42,527 bases of DNA from Chitinophagales bacterium (GTDB lineage: Bacteria > Bacteroidota > Bacteroidia > Chitinophagales > UBA2359). The stretch spans positions 1 through 42,527 of the forward strand of contig JAEUUX010000168.1 in assembly GCA_016787295.1 (NCBI GenBank), written 5' to 3'. Below are positions 24,220 to 32,765 of this stretch, in pieces. The number at the start of each line of letters is the position of its first letter. The stretch's first letter is position 1. A program made the translations under genes and the position numbers. The notes under the pieces are model-generated. The model was given only the letters and a program-made list of their open reading frames with translations, was not told where the DNA came from and ran no database searches.

Positions 24220-24349
24220 CTTGTTAAATCAAAAACAAACTAAAACAAATAACATCACAACCTCAATAGTTGGTTATTGCAGAATATTTTATTTTGCATA
24301 GGTCTTGTTATAGCTGTTGTGGTATTTTAAAGAAAATATGCCAAAATTG

Positions 24350-24381
24350 TTTGTAGAATCGCAATTTTTTATCTACCTTTG
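24350..24381 (+). promoter_or_regulatory. Proximal promoter of the Asp-box cargo gene
   Basis: TTTG (24350-24353), 20-base spacer, TACCTTTG (24374-24381), 72 bases before the ATG at 24454. Confidence 0.65.
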
Positions 24382-24453
24382 TAGTCAAATTTTCCAAACT
24401 CCTCTTGATTATTGTATATAAAAATAAAATTATTTAAACCCAAACAAATTACG

Positions 24454-27400
24454 ATGTTACGAAGTTTACTTGTATGGGCAATCATAATTGCACTTGGAAC
24501 ACAGGTGCAAGCCCAGACTGCGGTGCAAAAACAACCGCTTAATTTGAACAAAAAAGCTGTGAAAGCAGCCGTTGCTCCCAAAGGTAGCACCCACAAAGTG
24601 CGCGCTACTACGGGCAACGAAACAAGTGTTCCCAACACTCACCCGGGTAATCACCAATTGACCACAAACCAGCGCAGTGGCGCAGGCACGGTCATTGGTA
24701 CAACCACCTACGATTTGCAGTCTAACTATGGTAGCTGTCGTCGGGTGTGGAACAACAATGGCACTATCCACGCCACTTGGACAATGAGTAACTCTTTTGA
24801 TGCAGCTTCGGCTGACCGTGGAACAGGTTATAACGTTTCAACAGATGGTGGTAACACTTGGGGAGCCGCTCCAACAGCTCGTATTGAAGGTGCACAACAA
24901 CGTACAGGCTGGCCCAACGTAGGTACAACAGCATCGGGTCGTGTATTTAGCTGTACACACACTCCCGATAAAGGTTTGTTATTTACCTACAGAGATCCAG
25001 GTAGCACTACTTGGACTAAAAAATATGTAGGTGAAGAAAATGGCGACCTTACAGGCGTTTGGCCCCGTATGGGTGTTGATGGTAACAATATTCATGTGGT
25101 TATCTCTCGCCAAGACGAATTTGATGGTATGACAGGTGGTTTGGCATATTTCCGCTCTACCGACGGTGGTAATACTTGGGAAGGTCCTACTGCACTTCCC
25201 AGTATGGCAGAAAATTATGTCGAAATGGGTGCTGACATATATTTTGTAGACGTAAAAGGCAACCATGTAGCTATTGTTATTGGTACTTATGCCCGCCGTG
25301 TTGTGTTGTATGAATCTAATGACAATGGTGTTAATTGGAACTATCGTGTTGTGAAAGACACTTCTTTCCCACTTATTCCAGCAGATCCCGCTTTGCCAAC
25401 TGATGTATTGGATCCAGTAGCGGTTTCGGGTGGTTGCAATGCCATGCTGATTGACGGCGACGATGTAGTGCATATTTGGTATGACCGTGTTTTCAACTAC
25501 CAAGATGACCCAACTGGTGCAAGTGGTGCTGGTCCATTCTATTTGCCCAATAGCGCTTGTATTATGTATTGGAATAGCAATATGGGCGGCGAACCCGTGG
25601 TGCTTGGTCAAACAGTTCGCCAAGACTATAACCAAGACGACACTACCCAAATCAATACTACTGCCTATGAAATCCAAAGCTATGGTGTTTCATTAGTAGG
25701 TCAAGGTTCTGCGGGTATGGATGCTCAAGGCAACCTCTATTTGGCTTATTCTTCTATGGTGGACGGCAACGAACAACCACCTAACGATGCTACTGTTGGC
25801 GGACGTTTGTTCCGTGACATCTATCTTATCAAATCAACAGATGGTGGTCAAACATGGCAAGGTCCTTTGAACATCACAGCCGACAATGGCAATCGTGAGG
25901 CTGTTTTCCCAGCTATCGCAGCGCAAGTTGATGGTTTTGTACATGTTATCTACCAAGAAGATGACCTTACGGGCAATGCTTTGCAAAATACAAACTCACA
26001 AGGACAATCTATCTTTACTGTAAATGACATCGTATACCAAAAAATTGCAGTAGGCGATATTGTTAATCCTTCTCCCGAAGTTAATTCTCCACCTTCTATC
26101 AACTACCTAAATGTTCCGTATGCTATTGAAAATTGCTCAGTAACAGCCGACCGTTTCGATGCACACGCTTTGGACTATCCTGATGGTTTGGTAGACATCG
26201 AAGTAGGCGGAACAGTAAACGTGGACGTACCTAACGAAACAGGCGCAGGTTACTACTGGCTATTGAATGCTACCGACTCTGATAACAACACCTTTACAGA
26301 ACATTTCTTGGATAGCACTACTGGCACAGATGCTGCTATTTTTGTGTATCCTGATGATACTGCACCCGAAATCTTTGGTGAGCCAGTTGAGTTCTTCATC
26401 GACCCTGCTGATGGTTTAGAATACTACAACTCTTTGTTCGATTTCTTTGCAGAAGTTGACGTATTGCAAGGTTCTACCTACGAAGACTTGGGCGCTGTTG
26501 TTCGTGACGATGCCGACACATTCGGTTGTCCTGCAACCTTGACCGTAAACAACCCTGTTAACACAGCCACTATTGGTCAATATACCGTTACCTACAATGC
26601 TATTGATAATGTAGGCAACCAAGCAGAAGCTATTACTCGTACTGTGAACGTTATTGGTGCAGACACCGATGGTCCTGTAATTTATGTTTTCAGTGTAGCA
26701 GATGGTGCAGAAGTAACAGATGGTACTACTATCGACGTAGAAGCTGATCCTTCAAGCACTTTCAATATTGAAGATTATTTTGATGTGATTGGCATTGACA
26801 ATGTTGATGGTGATGTAACTGCCGAAATTACTCAAGGTGGTACTGTTGATTTAGGTACTAATGGTACTTATCCGCTTACCTTTACCGTTACAGACGCAGC
26901 AGGCAATGCTTCTACTTTCTCGGTGACTGTAAATGTACAAGATACTCAAGCACCTGTTATTACTTTGGGCGGTCCTGCTAACTTAGTATTCACCAACTGC
27001 GGCGCAACTTTCGTCGATCCTACTGGCACCACAGCTATTGACAATGTTGATGGCAACTTGACTCCGCAAATTACTGTTTCAGGTTGTATTTATACCGCTT
27101 GTGCAGGTAACTACCAACGCCGTTATACTGTTTGTGATGCAAGTGGCAATTGTACCGAAGTTATCCGTACTGTTATTGTAGCAGCAGCTTGTTCTGCGGG
27201 TTGTCCTGTTCCTGCTGATATAGACCTTAGTAATCCTTCATGTGCTGTTGGCATGGAAACAATTGGTAACTACGAATTTTTAGTAGCTCCAAACCCAACA
27301 ACAGGTATCATCAACATTGCTACACCAAACGTAAACGACCATGTTAGCATCAATATCTATAGTGTTAGTGGTGCATTGGTACAAAACATTGAGCGCGACA

Positions 27401-27516
27401 TTACCCACAACGTAACAATTGCTGCCAACTTGAGCGATGCTCCAAACGGTATGTATTTTGTAAACGTAACTACTTCTAAAGGTTCTTTCACCAGTACTAT
27501 TACTTTGCAAAAATAG
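24454..27516 (+). CDS. Large secreted T9SS cargo with Asp-box repeats and Ig-like/HYR-type domains
   Basis: A 1020-aa protein. The ATG at 24454 gives a clean signal peptide (MLRSLLVWAIIIALGTQVQA). Residues about 75-540 contain at least three S-T-D-G-G-x-T-W Asp boxes (first at 129-136), indicating a sialidase-like beta-propeller; no sialidase catalytic Arg/Tyr set is obvious, so activity is uncertain. Residues about 640-920 comprise Ig-like domains of the DUF5011/HYR kind (D-T-D-G-P-V-I-Y, D-A-A-G-N-A-S-T-F, D-T-Q-A-P-V-I-T-L, D-N-V-D-G-N-L-T). The C-terminal ~75 residues are a T9SS sorting domain (V-A-P-N-P-T-T-G ... G-M-Y-F-V-N-V ... I-T-L-Q-K). Exported by T9SS; probably a surface or released binding protein. 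A tandem promoter pair precedes it and a strong terminator follows. Confidence 0.85.
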   Translation: MLRSLLVWAIIIALGTQVQAQTAVQKQPLNLNKKAVKAAVAPKGSTHKVRATTGNETSVPNTHPGNHQLTTNQRSGAGTVIGTTTYDLQSNYGSCRRVWNNNGTIHATWTMSNSFDAASADRGTGYNVSTDGGNTWGAAPTARIEGAQQRTGWPNVGTTASGRVFSCTHTPDKGLLFTYRDPGSTTWTKKYVGEENGDLTGVWPRMGVDGNNIHVVISRQDEFDGMTGGLAYFRSTDGGNTWEGPTALPSMAENYVEMGADIYFVDVKGNHVAIVIGTYARRVVLYESNDNGVNWNYRVVKDTSFPLIPADPALPTDVLDPVAVSGGCNAMLIDGDDVVHIWYDRVFNYQDDPTGASGAGPFYLPNSACIMYWNSNMGGEPVVLGQTVRQDYNQDDTTQINTTAYEIQSYGVSLVGQGSAGMDAQGNLYLAYSSMVDGNEQPPNDATVGGRLFRDIYLIKSTDGGQTWQGPLNITADNGNREAVFPAIAAQVDGFVHVIYQEDDLTGNALQNTNSQGQSIFTVNDIVYQKIAVGDIVNPSPEVNSPPSINYLNVPYAIENCSVTADRFDAHALDYPDGLVDIEVGGTVNVDVPNETGAGYYWLLNATDSDNNTFTEHFLDSTTGTDAAIFVYPDDTAPEIFGEPVEFFIDPADGLEYYNSLFDFFAEVDVLQGSTYEDLGAVVRDDADTFGCPATLTVNNPVNTATIGQYTVTYNAIDNVGNQAEAITRTVNVIGADTDGPVIYVFSVADGAEVTDGTTIDVEADPSSTFNIEDYFDVIGIDNVDGDVTAEITQGGTVDLGTNGTYPLTFTVTDAAGNASTFSVTVNVQDTQAPVITLGGPANLVFTNCGATFVDPTGTTAIDNVDGNLTPQITVSGCIYTACAGNYQRRYTVCDASGNCTEVIRTVIVAAACSAGCPVPADIDLSNPSCAVGMETIGNYEFLVAPNPTTGIINIATPNVNDHVSINIYSVSGALVQNIERDITHNVTIAANLSDAPNGMYFVNVTTSKGSFTSTITLQK

Positions 27517-27620
27517 TATTGGATAGAAATAACTAGAAAATTAGCTGCCAAATCATGCTTATTATGTGTGTATGATGTTAGCTTGTTTGGATAGTTATTC
27601 TTTAGAATTATTGATAAAAA

Positions 27621-27658
27621 AAACAATAGTCCGACCAAATTTGGTTGGACTATTGTTT
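27621..27658. terminator. Bidirectional intrinsic terminator
   Basis: A 38-base near-perfect palindrome: AAACAATAGTCC pairs with GGACTATTGTTT, and ACCAAA with TTTGGT, with one G-U between. It lies between convergent genes and is preceded by an A-run. Confidence 0.85.
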
Positions 27659-27687
27659 AATCATATTATCCCAATTGTATGCAAGTA

Positions 27688-28926
27688 TTATGCCGCCGTT
27701 TGGGAAGGAGGCTCATTCTGCAACGGACGCAAGTAGACCACAGCAATAATGGCATAAACACCTACTCCCAAACACAACGACAACGAAATAGTGTTTATGT
27801 TATAAAGGTAGATGGCTATCACTACCAATAGCAACAAGCGAACCCACTCGGAGCGAAACGCCCATGTTTTGTTTTCTAACAAACCGCCAACATTGATTAA
27901 TAAATGCAACAACATCAGCGCCACTAAATAGCGCCACATATAGGACAAAAAATCGCCCTTAAACAAGAATAACGTTGTGCCAAACAAAGTTACAATGTGT
28001 TGCACCAAAATATAATAGTTAAGTGAATGGGCAATGTGGGTGTCATATTTATGAAAACTCTTGGCATTAAAACTTTTGGCAGATGCTACTGTTGTTAATT
28101 CGGCAGGTTTCCAGCCCGGTGTATGCCAAAAAATACCCCATTTATCCTTCCAATTGGTAGCTTTTGACATGTCTTTCGCCATATTTATCCAGTATTCCAC
28201 GTTGAGCCACAAAGGATTCCAGCTATTTGGTTGCTGCGTAATGCCATACACCACTTCTTCTTGTTCTTCTTGAAATGTTCCAAATAAACGGTCAAAAACA
28301 ATAAGCGTGCCGCCATGATTGCGGTCTATGTAAATAGGATTTACGCCATGATGAACGCGGTGGTGCGAAGGTGTATTGAAAACATACTCAAACCAAGCAG
28401 GCAGTTTGTGAATGGTTTTGGTGTGTATCCAAAATTGATACAAAGTCTGAAACGAATTGATGGTCACAAATGCCACAGGGTGAAAACCCATAAAAGCTAA
28501 GGGCAAATAGAAACTTGACGAAAAAATGCCCTGTATCCATGCTTGTCGTAAAGCCACCGTCAAGTTATACTCTTCACTTTGATGATGTACTACATGGCTG
28601 CCCCACAACACACTGATTTCGTGTGCCAAACGATGAAACCAATAGTAAAAAAAATCTACCCCCACAAACAGCAGTATCCACGTCCAAACGGTGTCGGGAA
28701 TGGTGGTGAACCGATAATGGTCATAGCAATAGACGTACAACAAAATGGTGGCAGTTTTCAGAAAAACCCCAATAATTTGTTGCCCAATACCACAATTGAG
28801 ATTGGTGATAGCGTCATTAAAACGATACAAATCTAAATGACGAACTTTACTAAACCAATACTCTATACCAATAAAAAGAAAGAAAAAAGGAATAGCCAAA
28901 GCAATGTAGTTAGCTGCATTTTCCAT
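27688..28926 (-). CDS. Sterol desaturase/fatty acid hydroxylase family, alkylglycerol monooxygenase-like
   Basis: A 412-aa integral membrane di-iron enzyme. The eight-histidine pattern is complete: H-R-L-A-H (98-102), H-V-V-H-H (111-115), H-T-K-T-I-H (168-173) and N-T-P-S-H-H-R-V-H-H-G (184-194). The spacing and the sequences Y-Y-W-F-H-R-L-A-H-E, V-H-H-Q-S-E-E-Y-N-L, Y-Q-F-W-I-H-T and F-D-R-L-F-G-T-F are close to what I remember of animal alkylglycerol monooxygenase (AGMO/TMEM195), which cleaves ether lipids using tetrahydrobiopterin. Bacterial homologues are annotated only as sterol desaturase family, so the substrate is inferred; a lipid is likely. An extra hydrophobic C-terminal region of about 120 residues is also an AGMO trait. 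Confidence 0.82.
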   Translation of the reverse strand: MENAANYIALAIPFFFLFIGIEYWFSKVRHLDLYRFNDAITNLNCGIGQQIIGVFLKTATILLYVYCYDHYRFTTIPDTVWTWILLFVGVDFFYYWFHRLAHEISVLWGSHVVHHQSEEYNLTVALRQAWIQGIFSSSFYLPLAFMGFHPVAFVTINSFQTLYQFWIHTKTIHKLPAWFEYVFNTPSHHRVHHGVNPIYIDRNHGGTLIVFDRLFGTFQEEQEEVVYGITQQPNSWNPLWLNVEYWINMAKDMSKATNWKDKWGIFWHTPGWKPAELTTVASAKSFNAKSFHKYDTHIAHSLNYYILVQHIVTLFGTTLFLFKGDFLSYMWRYLVALMLLHLLINVGGLLENKTWAFRSEWVRLLLLVVIAIYLYNINTISLSLCLGVGVYAIIAVVYLRPLQNEPPSQTAA

Positions 28927-29122
28927 AATTCAAAAAAAGTTGACTAATTAACGACAAAAATAAGCCAAAAAAATCTTTTTTGGTGATTCTTAAGGAAATT
29001 TTTCCTTTTTTGTGCCAAAATTAACAACACACCAAAAATAATTCACCAAAAATTAAACGAATCGATGGTTTTTATCATCTAATTAGCGATTTTTGCACCA
29101 AAAATAAAATTTGCGATATACC

Positions 29123-30715
29123 ATGAAAAAATTGCTTTCTGTGTGCATAGCCTTTCTGGCTGCTGCAACACCCATGTTCGGTCAAAACATTGCCGAAATC
29201 AAAGTGTTTCTCGAAAACGAAAACTATTTGGCAGCGCGCAAAATGGCTAACCAACTCATCGCCGCCGATGCCACTAATGCCAGCGCCTATTTTTATATGG
29301 GCGAATCTTACTATGAAGATGAAAAAGCCGATTCGGCAAAAATTTGGTATGAAAAAGGTAGCACTGCTAATCCCAAAAATTTAATCAATCAAATTGGCTT
29401 GGGCAAACTGTTGTTGGACAACAATAAACCCGCCGAAGCCAAAAAGATATTTGACCAAGCCGTTAAAGCTACCAAATCTAAAAACGCCGAAATCTTGTAC
29501 CAAATCGGAGTGTCTTATCTGCGCAGTAGCAACCGCAATGCAGACGAAGCCGTAAAATATCTTACGCTTGCACGTGACCTAAACACCAAAAATCCCGACT
29601 ATTTCTTGACTTTGGGCGATGCCTATCTATACAAAGGTGACGGCGGAAATGCCATGACCAACTTTGAATCTGCCATCGAAAAAGATGCCAAAAATCCGCG
29701 TGGCTATATGCGAAAAGCCAAATTGGCAAAAGGTGCAAAAATCATTGAAGGTGCCGAAGGAGCTATAGCTACTTACGAAAAATGTATTAGCATCGACCCC
29801 AATTATGCTCCTGCCTACAAAGACCTTATTGAGTTGTATTATGCCGAAAAAAAATATAGCAAAGTGACAGAATTGTTGGCAAAATATACCCAATTGGTAG
29901 GTAATGATATCGACGCGCGTATGCGTTATGTCCGTTTCTTGGTGTTCCAAGCCAAAGATTATGAAACCGCCATCACCGAAGCTCAAAAAGTATTGCAAGA
30001 CGACCCCAAACAATATAGTATGTATCGTTGGTTGGCATGGGCGCAGTATGAAAAAGGAGACTATCCTGCTTCTTTGGCTTCTTCTAAAAAATTATTCGAA
30101 AACATAGGCGACAACAAAGTGTATGCTTCAGACTATGAGTATTATGCCAATGCCGCCCTTAAGAACAAAGACATGACAACAGCTATTGCTCAATGGCGCA
30201 ATATCATGAAATTGGATAGCACCAAAACAGACTATTATGACCAAATTGCCAAGTATTATTTTGAAGAAAAAGATTACCCCAATGCTATTAAAAGCTATGA
30301 GGAAAAAATGACCAAAGTAAAACCATCTTCTTCTGACTATTATTACATTGGCAGATCCTATTATAACTTAAAAGATTACAAAAAAGCCGATGATGCCTTT
30401 TTGAAAGTGACCGAACTAAACGCTACTTGGCCTTCGGGTTATGCGTGGCGTGCGCGCAGCAACGACCAATTAGACCCCGATTCTAAATTGGGTTTGGCAT
30501 TGCCGCACTACCAAAAAATGATTAGCATTGCTCAAAGCGACCCTGCCAAGTATTCGCGCGATTTAGTCGAAGCCTATTTGTATATGGGTTATCATTATTA
30601 TCAAAAAAATGACTTATCAGCAGCTAAAGCCAACTATACAGAGGTCATTAAACTTGATCCTTCTAATAAAACTGCCAACGATGCCTTGTCTGCCTTGAAT
30701 GGCTCACAAGAATAG
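29123..30715 (+). CDS. Periplasmic tetratricopeptide-repeat protein
   Basis: A 530-aa exported protein. The ATG at 29123 gives a signal peptide (MKKLLSVCIAFLAAATPMFG); a TTG twelve bases upstream is rejected. Nearly the whole mature chain is TPR repeats, about a dozen of 34 residues, with the usual A-x-x-Y-x-x-G and A-x-x-x-Y-x-x-A patterns and aromatic-rich helices in the second half (Y-Y-D-Q-I-A-K-Y-Y-F-E-E, D-Y-Y-Y-I-G-R-S-Y-Y). TPR solenoids bind proteins or peptides. Similar all-TPR secreted proteins are frequent in Bacteroidetes envelopes, but I cannot name the partner. It is followed by a terminator and then murG in the same direction, so the two are probably separate units. Confidence 0.82.
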   Translation: MKKLLSVCIAFLAAATPMFGQNIAEIKVFLENENYLAARKMANQLIAADATNASAYFYMGESYYEDEKADSAKIWYEKGSTANPKNLINQIGLGKLLLDNNKPAEAKKIFDQAVKATKSKNAEILYQIGVSYLRSSNRNADEAVKYLTLARDLNTKNPDYFLTLGDAYLYKGDGGNAMTNFESAIEKDAKNPRGYMRKAKLAKGAKIIEGAEGAIATYEKCISIDPNYAPAYKDLIELYYAEKKYSKVTELLAKYTQLVGNDIDARMRYVRFLVFQAKDYETAITEAQKVLQDDPKQYSMYRWLAWAQYEKGDYPASLASSKKLFENIGDNKVYASDYEYYANAALKNKDMTTAIAQWRNIMKLDSTKTDYYDQIAKYYFEEKDYPNAIKSYEEKMTKVKPSSSDYYYIGRSYYNLKDYKKADDAFLKVTELNATWPSGYAWRARSNDQLDPDSKLGLALPHYQKMISIAQSDPAKYSRDLVEAYLYMGYHYYQKNDLSAAKANYTEVIKLDPSNKTANDALSALNGSQE

Positions 30716-30738
30716 TTGATTTGCCTTCACCATTTTTT

Positions 30739-30781
30739 AGCAAGTTGGCTCAAATCTCTGGGCTAACTTGCTTTTTTTTTG
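30739..30781 (+). terminator. Intrinsic terminator of the TPR gene
   Basis: AGCAAGTTGGCTC pairs with GGGCTAACTTGCT with two G-U pairs, followed by ten T residues. Confidence 0.8.
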
Positions 30782-30789
30782 TATCTTTG
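30782..30789 (+). promoter_or_regulatory. -7 box of murG, abutting the preceding terminator
   Basis: TATCTTTG begins directly after the T-run of the TPR-gene terminator and 42 bases before the murG ATG. The -33 region would fall within the terminator hairpin, and a standard TTTG is not seen there. Confidence 0.5.
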
Positions 30790-30823
30790 CAGCCGTTTTT
30801 AGCAATATTTCTGAAATTCTACT

Positions 30824-31912
30824 ATGCGAGTAATTATATCAGGTGGAGGAACAGGCGGACATATTTTTCCTGCCATAGCCATTGCCAACGCTTTGCGAAA
30901 AATACAACCAACTTGCGATATTTTGTTTGTGGGAGCAGATGGTCGTATGGAAATGGAAAAAGTGCCACAAGCAGGCTATCCCATCGAAGGTTTGTGGATT
31001 AGTGGTTTGCAACGTCGACTTACTACCCAAAATTTGTTATTTCCTGTCAAAGTGGTGGCTTCTTTGTGGAAATCGTTTCAAATAATTCGTCGCTTTAAAC
31101 CTGATGTGGCTGTGGGTGTTGGTGGTTATGCCAGCGGCCCTTTGTTACAAGCAGCAACATTCATGGGCATTCCAGCTCTGATACAGGAACAGAACTCTCA
31201 TCCTGGCATGACTAACCGTCTTTTGGCAAAACGCGTGCAAAAAATCTGTGTCGTGTTTGACAATTTAGCCAATCATTTTCCACCCGAAAAAATTATTTTG
31301 ACGGGTAATCCTGTGCGCCAAAATATTGTCGACCTACAAGGTACGCGCACCGAAGCCATTACTTACTTTGGTTTAGACCCCAACAAAAAAACGTTATTTG
31401 TGACAGGTGGTAGTTTGGGAGCAAGAGGAATCAATAATGGTATTTTGGCACAGATGGATAAGCTAAAAAACAACAATGTGCAGGTTTTGTGGCAAACGGG
31501 CAAATTATATGAAACTGATATTAGGGCAAAAATAAACGGCTATGAGTCGCATATATTTCCAAGAGCATTTGTCGACCGCATGGATTTGGCATATATTGCT
31601 GCTGATGCCATTGTGTCGCGAGCAGGCGGTACAATTGCCGAATTGTGTTTGGTGGGCAAACCTGCCATCTTGATGCCTTCGCCCAATGTGACTGATGACC
31701 ACCAAACAGCCAATGCAATGAATTTGGTGCAAAAAAATGCGGCTATTATGGTGCGCGACCATGAAGCTGATTCACAACTTTGGACGGCTATCGAGCAGGT
31801 TTTGTTCGATGAACAACAACGCAAAATTTTGTCAGACAATATCAAAAAATTGGCAATTGCTGATGCTGCCGACCGCATTGCACACGAAGTTATTGCTTTG
31901 GTGAAAAAATAA
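30824..31912 (+). CDS. murG: UDP-N-acetylglucosamine--N-acetylmuramyl-(pentapeptide) pyrophosphoryl-undecaprenol GlcNAc transferase
   Basis: A 362-aa peripheral membrane enzyme (GT28, GT-B fold) that adds GlcNAc to lipid I to form lipid II, the peptidoglycan precursor. Motifs: the first Gly-rich loop S-G-G-G-T-G-G-H-I-F-P (6-16), G-V-G-G-Y-A-S-G-P (98-106) with E-Q-N-S-H-P-G-x-x-N-R-x-L after it, G-N-P-V-R, the second Gly-rich loop T-G-G-S-L-G-A-R-G-I-N, and S-R-A-G-G-T-I-A-E-L with the UDP-binding D-D-H-Q-T-x-N-A near the C-terminus. Length is normal. It lies outside the usual mur/fts (dcw) cluster: no mraY, murC or ftsW gene is near. Confidence 0.95.
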   Translation: MRVIISGGGTGGHIFPAIAIANALRKIQPTCDILFVGADGRMEMEKVPQAGYPIEGLWISGLQRRLTTQNLLFPVKVVASLWKSFQIIRRFKPDVAVGVGGYASGPLLQAATFMGIPALIQEQNSHPGMTNRLLAKRVQKICVVFDNLANHFPPEKIILTGNPVRQNIVDLQGTRTEAITYFGLDPNKKTLFVTGGSLGARGINNGILAQMDKLKNNNVQVLWQTGKLYETDIRAKINGYESHIFPRAFVDRMDLAYIAADAIVSRAGGTIAELCLVGKPAILMPSPNVTDDHQTANAMNLVQKNAAIMVRDHEADSQLWTAIEQVLFDEQQRKILSDNIKKLAIADAADRIAHEVIALVKK

Positions 31913-31986
31913 AATACTTTTTTTATAGCAAAAATACACCAAAAATTAACATCGTTCTATCAATCGAAAAAACATCGGTTTGAACG

Positions 31987-32024
31987 AAAGTAGCCTTTTC
32001 AAATGTCTTGAAAAGGCTACTTTT
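31987..32024. terminator. Terminator between murG and trmB
   Basis: AAAGTAGCCTTTTC (31987-32000) pairs perfectly with GAAAAGGCTACTTT (32010-32023) around a 9-base loop, serving the convergent genes. Confidence 0.8.
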
Positions 32025-32033
32025 GCATATAGG

Positions 32034-32717
32034 TTATAGACTAAATTTGATGTATTTGAACGTTGAAGCACCACTAAGGTTGAGGCGTTCATAGCGCGTT
32101 TTGATGTCTAATAGTTCGTTGTCGGCGGCGGTTTGGTATAGGTCATAATGACTTTCTAACAGAGTACAGCCATTTTCGGCAATGGTTTGCAGCGTAAATT
32201 CGTATAAAATATCACTATCTGTTTTGAGATGGATAATACCATTGGGAACAACAAATTGGCGATAAATATCGAGAAAATAAGGCGAAGTGAGGCGGCGATT
32301 GGATTTGCTGTCTCGTCGAAAAGGGTCGGGAAAAGGTATCCAAATTTCGTTGACTTCGGCGGTGTCGAAAAAATGGGGTAGCAATTCAATTGATGACCGC
32401 AAAAAAACGGCATTGCTAATTCGTTGATCTAAAATTTGTTGTGCGCCCGTATAGATTCGGTTGCCTTTGATGTCTATGCCAATAAAATTTTGGTCAGTAC
32501 GCTTTTGTGCCATACCTACCGTATATTCGCCATAGCCGCAAGCCAATTCTAAGACAATTGGATGATTATTGCCAAAGATTTGCTCGTGCCATTGACCTTT
32601 TAGTTGTACTTCGTTGCCCAGATGGTTGATAAGTTGGGGTTCATGCCAACTAAAATTTTGAAACACATTGGACATAGATTTCATAGCCTCAAACTTGGCT
32701 AATTTTCCTTTGCTCAT
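32034..32717 (-). CDS. trmB: tRNA (guanine-N7)-methyltransferase TrmB
   Basis: A 227-aa SAM-dependent methyltransferase that forms m7G46 in the variable loop of many tRNAs. Visible motifs: the SAM-binding loop E-L-A-C-G-Y-G-E-Y-T (about 57-66), F-I-G-I-D-I-K-G-N-R-I, the family P-D-P-F-R-R-D-S-K-S-N-R-R-L-T-S-P-Y-F-L block (about 130-149) with its R-R-L-T, I-H-L-K-T-D-S-D-I-L-Y-E-F, and a closing T-R-Y-E. Length is typical. It begins 48 bp after the stop of the TMTC-like gene and is probably the last gene of that minus-strand run. Confidence 0.92.
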   Translation of the reverse strand: MSKGKLAKFEAMKSMSNVFQNFSWHEPQLINHLGNEVQLKGQWHEQIFGNNHPIVLELACGYGEYTVGMAQKRTDQNFIGIDIKGNRIYTGAQQILDQRISNAVFLRSSIELLPHFFDTAEVNEIWIPFPDPFRRDSKSNRRLTSPYFLDIYRQFVVPNGIIHLKTDSDILYEFTLQTIAENGCTLLESHYDLYQTAADNELLDIKTRYERLNLSGASTFKYIKFSL

Positions 32718-32765
32718 GGTGGAAAAAATGGAGAAAATAAAGAAAGTAAATAGCAGGTGTCGCTG

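Larger units (their letters stand above)
23865..24453. other. AT-rich divergent region with two tandem consensus promoters
   Basis: 589 bp between gldN (minus) and the Asp-box cargo gene (plus). The gldN-proximal half is very AT-rich with no ORF, and I found no clear minus-strand promoter for gldN. The other half holds two plus-strand promoters at 24188-24219 and 24350-24381. Confidence 0.6.
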
